Part shown: piece by piece, positions 53,530 to 57,356 of the stretch | Numbering within the stretch: position 1 is the stretch's first letter | How the letters are laid out: each line of letters opens with the position of its first letter | DNA from: Rhodospirillales bacterium 24-66-33 | Lineage (GTDB): Bacteria; Pseudomonadota; Alphaproteobacteria; Reyranellales; Reyranellaceae | Reading direction: 5' to 3' | NCBI GenBank assembly: GCA_002281855.1 | Contig: NCHQ01000033.1 | Coordinates: 1 to 57,356 of the forward strand | Length of the DNA: 57,356 bases | Notes under the pieces: model-generated | The model's input: only the letters and a program-made list of their open reading frames with translations | What the model was told of the DNA's origin: nothing | The model's database searches: none | Translations under genes and position numbers: made by a program

Positions 53530-54294
53530 ATGAAACCGTTGCAGGGAAAAGTCGCCATCGTGACGGGCGCCTCGTCGCCCGTGGGCATCGGCGCTGCCGT
53601 GGCGCGCCGGCTGGCGGCATCGGGCGCGAAGCTGCTGCTCGTGGCGGACGATTCGCCGGAGGCGGTGGCGAAGGAATGCGCCGGCCTGCTGGGCGATGCC
53701 GGCGGCGTCGTGCCGCTCACCGTCGACCTCGGCGATGCCGACGCGGTGCTGGCCATGGTCGCGGAGGCGGAGAAGCGCTTTGGCCGCATCGACCTGCTGG
53801 TCAACAACGCCGCGATCCGCCTGAACCGCACTTTCGGCGAGTTCACCGCCGCGGAGTTCGACAAGGCCGTCGCGGTCAACCTGCGGGCGCCGTTCCTCGC
53901 CAGCCAGGCGGTGCTGCCGTCGATGCGGCGTCAGGGCGGCGGCCGCATCGTGCATGTCGCGAGCCAGCTCGGCTCGGTCGCCTACCAGACGCGCACGATC
54001 TACGGCATGACCAAGGCGGCGCTGATCCACCTCGCCAAGTCGATGGCGCTGGAACTCGCGCGCGAGAACATCCAGGTCAACACCGTGTCGCCGGGCCCGA
54101 TCGCCACCCAGCCGCTGCTTGACCGCGCGCGCGACCAGCCGGAGGAATCCGCGCGGCGCATGGACTACGTGCCGATGGGACGTTTTGGGCGCCCGGAGGA
54201 GATCGGCGAGGTCGTGCACTGGCTGCTGACCACGGACGCCTCGTTCCTGACGGGACAGGACCTGATCGTCGACGGCGGCTACACGATTCACTGA
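53530..54294 (+). CDS. Short-chain dehydrogenase/reductase
   Basis: The 254-residue classical SDR has cofactor motif VAIVTGASSPVGIGAAVA, NNAA in LLVNNAAIRL, catalytic YGMTK (YxxxK), and the C-terminal TGQDLIVDGGYTIH. ATG 53530 is preceded by GGAGAG. It probably oxidises a product of the preceding dioxygenase; this is inference from the operon. Unlike the SDR at 40576 it has normal length. Confidence 0.94.
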   Translation: MKPLQGKVAIVTGASSPVGIGAAVARRLAASGAKLLLVADDSPEAVAKECAGLLGDAGGVVPLTVDLGDADAVLAMVAEAEKRFGRIDLLVNNAAIRLNRTFGEFTAAEFDKAVAVNLRAPFLASQAVLPSMRRQGGGRIVHVASQLGSVAYQTRTIYGMTKAALIHLAKSMALELARENIQVNTVSPGPIATQPLLDRARDQPEESARRMDYVPMGRFGRPEEIGEVVHWLLTTDASFLTGQDLIVDGGYTIH

Positions 54295-54375
54295 CCCTCG
54301 AGCGCGGCAAAGACCGCTCGCACGGGCCGGCGTGGCGGGTCTACCATGCGCGCCATCGTTGCGGAGGCTCCCTTC

Positions 54376-55818
54376 ATGTCCCCTTACGTCCCGGCACCTC
54401 GCCGGACGAAGATCGTCGTGCCGGTGCTCACGGCCATCGTCGCCATCGCGATTTTCGTCGTCGACACGCTGACGCCGCTCGATATCGCCGTGGCCGTTCT
54501 CTATGTCGCCGTCGTCCTGCTGGCAGTCGACTTCGCGGGATATAGCGGCATCCTGGCCATCGCCGCGGCATGCGCCGCGCTGACGATCACCAGCTTCGTT
54601 CTCACGCACGACTTCACGTCGGATACGGGAGCAATTCTGCGCTGCTTCGTCAGCCTCGCCGCCATCGCCATCACCGCGCTGCTGGCCGCTCGCAACCAGC
54701 TGGCGGTGGCGGCGCTGCGCGAGCAGGCCGATCTCCTCGATCTCACGCACGACACCGTGTTCGTGCGCGACCGCAACGACGTGATCAAGTACTGGAATCG
54801 CGCGGCGGAGGACCTCTACGGCTGGAGCAGCGACGAGGCGGTCGGCCAGCCGGCGGCGACGCTGCTGAAGAAAATATTCCCGGTTCCCTATCCGACGATC
54901 GTCGAGGAGTTGGAGCGCGAGCGCCGCTGGGAGGGCGAGATCGTCCATACGTGCCGCGACGGCCGGCCGGTCACGGTGAGCTCGCGCTGGTCGCTGCAGC
55001 GCGATTCGCAGGGGCGGCTGGCGGCGGTGCTCGAAACCAACACCGACATCACCGCCCAGCGTGCCGCCGAGGACAAGCTCGACCGCACGCGCAGCGAGCT
55101 CGCGCATCTGTCGCGCATCGCCACGATGGGCGAGCTCACCGCCTCGATCGCCCATGAGGTCAACCAGCCGCTCGCCGCCATCGTCGCCAACGGTGAGGCC
55201 GGCCTGCGCTGGCTCGGGCGGGCCGCGCCGGACCTGGGCGAGACCAAGAAATCCATCGAAGCGATGCTGCGCAATGCGCAGCGTGCCAGCGACGTCGTCC
55301 GCCGGCTGCGCGCCCTGTCGGCCAAGTCGACGCCGGCGCACGCGATGCTAGACCTCGCGGCGGTTGCCGAGGAGACCGCGCAGCTCGTCGAGCGGGAGCT
55401 GCGCGTCCAGGGCGTGCGGCTTTTAGCCGACCTGCCGACGGGCCTGCCGCCGGTCGAGGGCGATCGGGTGCAGCTCCAGCAGGTCCTGCTCAATCTTCTG
55501 CTGAACGCCATCCAGGCGCTGGGCGCCATGCCTCCCGAACGGCGCACGATTTCTGTTAGAGTGCATCGTGGTGAGCGCGAGAGCCTGGGAGATGCCATCT
55601 TGGTGACAGTCGAGGATACCGGCGCGGGGATTGCCGAAGCCGACCTTGCCCGCCTGTTCGACGCCTTCTTCACCACCCGCAGCGACGGGATGGGCATGGG
55701 CCTGTCGATCTCGCGCTCGATCGTTGAGGCCCATGGTGGCCGGATCGAAGCCGGTAACCGGCCGGACGGTGGGGCCACGTTCCGCGTCTGTCTGCCGGTT
55801 GCCGGGAGCGCGGCATGA
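54376..55818 (+). CDS. PAS-domain sensor histidine kinase
   Basis: From the ATG at 54376 (GGAGG eight bases upstream; an ATG at 54346 is weaker), 480 residues. Three or four N-terminal helices lead to a PAS domain (about residues 135-250; WNRAAEDLYGWSSDEAVGQP). A HisKA region with MGELTASIAHEVNQPLAAIV follows, then an ATPase domain (NLLLNAIQAL, VEDTGAGI, FFTTRSDGMGMGLSISRSIV). The form resembles FixL/DctB-type kinases of Rhizobiales. Its stop overlaps the ATG of the response regulator, its obvious partner. The signal is unknown. Confidence 0.93.
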   Translation: MSPYVPAPRRTKIVVPVLTAIVAIAIFVVDTLTPLDIAVAVLYVAVVLLAVDFAGYSGILAIAAACAALTITSFVLTHDFTSDTGAILRCFVSLAAIAITALLAARNQLAVAALREQADLLDLTHDTVFVRDRNDVIKYWNRAAEDLYGWSSDEAVGQPAATLLKKIFPVPYPTIVEELERERRWEGEIVHTCRDGRPVTVSSRWSLQRDSQGRLAAVLETNTDITAQRAAEDKLDRTRSELAHLSRIATMGELTASIAHEVNQPLAAIVANGEAGLRWLGRAAPDLGETKKSIEAMLRNAQRASDVVRRLRALSAKSTPAHAMLDLAAVAEETAQLVERELRVQGVRLLADLPTGLPPVEGDRVQLQQVLLNLLLNAIQALGAMPPERRTISVRVHRGERESLGDAILVTVEDTGAGIAEADLARLFDAFFTTRSDGMGMGLSISRSIVEAHGGRIEAGNRPDGGATFRVCLPVAGSAA

Positions 55819-56468
55819 ACCGCCGGCCGGCCGCGCCCGCACCGGCAGAGCCGACGCCCGTTGTGTTCGTCGTCGACGACGACGAGGAGCTGCGGCTGGC
55901 GCTCGACAATCTTTTCCGGTCCGTCGGCCTGCAGGCACGGCTCTTCGGTTCGGCCGCCGAATTCCTCAAGGCTGGCGCCGGCGATGCGCCCGGCTGCCTC
56001 GTGCTCGACATCCGCCTGCCGGGCGTGAGCGGCCTCGAGTTCCAGGGCCAGCTCGCGCGCATGGGCATCGAGCTGCCCATCGTCTTCATGACCGGCCATG
56101 GCGACGTGCCGATGTCGGTGCGCGCCATGAAGGCCGGTGCCGTCGACTTCCTGACCAAGCCGTTCCGCGACCAGGACATGCTCGATGCCGTCTCCTCGGC
56201 GATCGAGGCGGACCGCCAGCGGCGCGCGGCCGCCGAAGCGGGGCGGGACGTGCGTGCGCGCTTCGAGAGCCTGTCGCCGCGCGAGCGCGAGGTGATGACC
56301 CTGGTGACGCGCGGCCTGATGAACAAGCAGGTTGCCGGCGAGCTGGGCTTGAGCGAGATCACCGTGAAGCTCTATCGTGCCCAGGCGATGCGCAAGATGA
56401 GCGCCGACACGCTGGCCGACCTCGTGCGCATGGCCGAGCACCTGGCCCTGCACGCAAGTCGAGGCTAG
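55815..56468 (+). CDS. FixJ-family response regulator (receiver plus LuxR helix-turn-helix)
   Basis: The 217-residue protein has a receiver domain (VFVVDDDEELRLALD, phospho-Asp in LVLDIRLPG, Lys in FLTKPF). A LuxR-type DNA-binding domain follows (LSPREREVMTLVTRGLMNKQ then SEITVKLYRAQAMRKM). Start overlaps the kinase stop (ATGA). It should be phosphorylated by that kinase and activate transcription, targets unknown. Confidence 0.95.
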   Translation: MNRRPAAPAPAEPTPVVFVVDDDEELRLALDNLFRSVGLQARLFGSAAEFLKAGAGDAPGCLVLDIRLPGVSGLEFQGQLARMGIELPIVFMTGHGDVPMSVRAMKAGAVDFLTKPFRDQDMLDAVSSAIEADRQRRAAAEAGRDVRARFESLSPREREVMTLVTRGLMNKQVAGELGLSEITVKLYRAQAMRKMSADTLADLVRMAEHLALHASRG

Positions 56469-56541
56469 CACGCTCTCTGCAATTTCATAAACGTACGTAT
56501 GGCTACCGGCGTCGCGGGGCCTGCCGCAGATTGGCATCGCC

Positions 56542-56943
56542 ATGCCGTCCGCACCTGACACTTCGAACCCCGATTCGCCACCCTGCATCGCCATCGTCGA
56601 TGACGACGAGTCGGTGCGCGAGGCGCTGCGCAACCTGTTGCGATCGGTGGGGTACGAGGTGCGGGCCTTCTGCTCGGCCGAAGATTTCCTCGAGCGGCCG
56701 GAGAGCGATGCCTTTTCCTGTCTCGTGACCGACATCCAGATGCCCGGCATGGGCGGCCTCGAACTGCAGAAGCGCCTCGTGGCGTCGGGCACGCCGTTGC
56801 CGGTCATCCTGATGACCGCCTTTCCGCGCGAACACGTGCGGCAACAGGCCGAGGAGCTGGGTGCGGCCGGCTTCCTCACCAAGCCGTTCGACGCCAGCCG
56901 CATGATCGAGTGCGTCGAGCGCGCCCTGCGTCCCCCCGCGTAA
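56542..56943 (+). CDS. Single-domain response regulator
   Basis: The 133-residue protein is a receiver domain only (IAIVDDDESVREALRNLL, phospho-Asp in LVTDIQMPGMGG, Thr in LMTAF, Lys in FLTKPFD). It has no output domain and probably competes with or relays phosphate for the preceding pair. The 73-base gap may hold its own start site. Confidence 0.93.
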   Translation: MPSAPDTSNPDSPPCIAIVDDDESVREALRNLLRSVGYEVRAFCSAEDFLERPESDAFSCLVTDIQMPGMGGLELQKRLVASGTPLPVILMTAFPREHVRQQAEELGAAGFLTKPFDASRMIECVERALRPPA

Positions 56944-56946
56944 GGC

Positions 56947-56988
56947 CCCGTCGTCTCGGCCTCGCCGGGCAGCGGTCGAGACGACGGG
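56947..56988. terminator. Candidate terminator hairpin after the response regulators
   Basis: CCCGTCGTCTCG (56947-56958) pairs exactly with CGAGACGACGGG (56977-56988) across an 18-base loop. It starts four bases after the last stop. There is no T-tract, so the strength is uncertain. Confidence 0.6.
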
Positions 56989-57030
56989 CTTCCCGGCTAG
57001 AGTCTTTCCGTCTCACTCGAACCATTCTCC

Positions 57031-57129
57031 TCATCCTGAGGAGGTCGCGCAGCGACCGTCTCGAAGGATAGGCAGCAGACGCGGTGCTCGTGCCCACCCT
57101 TCGAGACGCTCACTTCGTTCGCTCCTCAG
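57031..57129. repeat. REP-like palindromic repeat, copy 1
   Basis: The outer arms CTGAGGAG and CTCCTCAG and the inner arms GTCTCGAAGG and CCTTCGAGAC pair over about 95 bases. Side hairpins lie between them. The second copy at 57171-57273 has the same framework with changed side arms. The pattern is common in Rhizobiales intergenic regions. Confidence 0.85.
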
Positions 57130-57170
57130 AGGCTGGCCGGAAATGAATTGAATCGATTCAAGGACCTACC

Positions 57171-57273
57171 TCATCCTGAGGAGCGCCGCGAAGCGGCGCG
57201 TCTCGAAGGATGGGCAACAGGCAAGGTGCGCGTTCCCACCCTTCGAGACGCGCTCCCGCGGAGCGCTCCTCAG
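57171..57273. repeat. REP-like palindromic repeat, copy 2
   Basis: The arms are as in copy 1, with side hairpins GCGCCGC-GAA-GCGGCGC and GCGCTCC-CGC-GGAGCGC. Between the copies is a perfect 14-base palindrome TTGAATCGATTCAA (57148-57161). It ends 16 bases before the transposase stop at 57289. Confidence 0.87.
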
Positions 57274-57288
57274 CGACTGTGTCTGAGG

Positions 57289-57356
57289 TCAAGCGTTTTG
57301 CCATGGTGTCCTGTCTCTAAGGATGGCGTTGAGGATGACAAGAAGTTTGCGGGCGA
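57289..57356 (-). CDS. IS110-family transposase, C-terminal end only
   Basis: The last bases, read on the minus strand, encode ARKLLVILNAILRDRTPWQN followed by Ala and a TGA at 57289. The KLLVILNAxLRD ending is typical of the IS110 family. The rest lies outside the window. The REP-like repeats border it, which may reflect target choice. Confidence 0.72.
   Translation of the reverse strand, partial: ARKLLVILNAILRDRTPWQNA

Noticed and set aside
1..57356. CRISPR array
   Set aside because: No regularly spaced identical short repeats with spacers were seen; the only tandem repeats are the coding ones in copB and the SDR and the REP-like pair.

Overview
The window looks like a GC-rich alphaproteobacterial chromosome segment. 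The evidence is a BioR-type biotin regulator with two TTATAGATAA boxes, a fused PhaAB-type Mrp antiporter operon, ACC deaminase next to an Lrp-type regulator, and Rhizobiales-like hairpin repeats at the right edge. I cannot name the species from sequence alone. No rRNA operon, CRISPR array or replication origin is visible.

Left part (1 to about 24.06 kb): a mobile heavy-metal island. Its right border is a tRNA-Leu(CAA) 3' fragment (24008-24060) beside a divergently placed tyrosine recombinase (22411-23829). No second copy of that fragment or intact tRNA is seen to the left, so the left border probably lies outside the window. The island carries a TRAP permease, a lead/cadmium-type module (MerR regulator, HMA-CDF transporter, lspA, cytochrome c/FTR1 permease), and a scrapyard of metal-gene relics (P-type ATPase tail, truncated cytochrome, cusA/czcA relic, rhodanese relic, CDF relic). 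It also carries a frameshifted senA head-to-head with senB, a phospholipase D relic cut by an IS5-family element, and a five-gene minus-strand block. In that block a CnrYXH-like anti-sigma, metal sensor and ECF sigma factor precede copA and copB. Then come a DUF305 protein, a Cys-rich exported peptide, a FixH-like protein and CusB-CusA copper/silver efflux. Together these genes would sense metal, oxidise or bind copper in the periplasm, pump monovalent copper or silver out, and handle Pb/Cd/Zn-type ions.

Middle (24.1-38.5 kb): backbone. It holds a DUF2243 membrane protein, NDH-2 with an overlapping small membrane protein, a TetR regulator convergent with a fatty-acid desaturase that has a palindromic operator, bioB-bioY-bioR, two small hypothetical genes, and the six-gene phaAB-C-D-E-F-G Na+(K+)/H+ antiporter operon with coupled start/stop codons.

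Right (38.8-57.36 kb): metabolism and signalling. It holds a chloroperoxidase-like hydrolase, an exported beta-carbonic anhydrase, and an SDR carrying a perfect 93-bp in-frame tandem duplication followed by a gluconate-dehydrogenase-like subunit 3/GMC pair. After these come acdR/acdS, an aspartoacylase-like hydrolase, a TPR protein, LysE and MFS exporters, a choline-dehydrogenase-like GMC enzyme divergent from a Bug solute-binding protein with PhyH and SDR genes, and a PAS histidine kinase with two response regulators. The window ends with two cruciform-type repeats abutting the tail of an IS110-like transposase.
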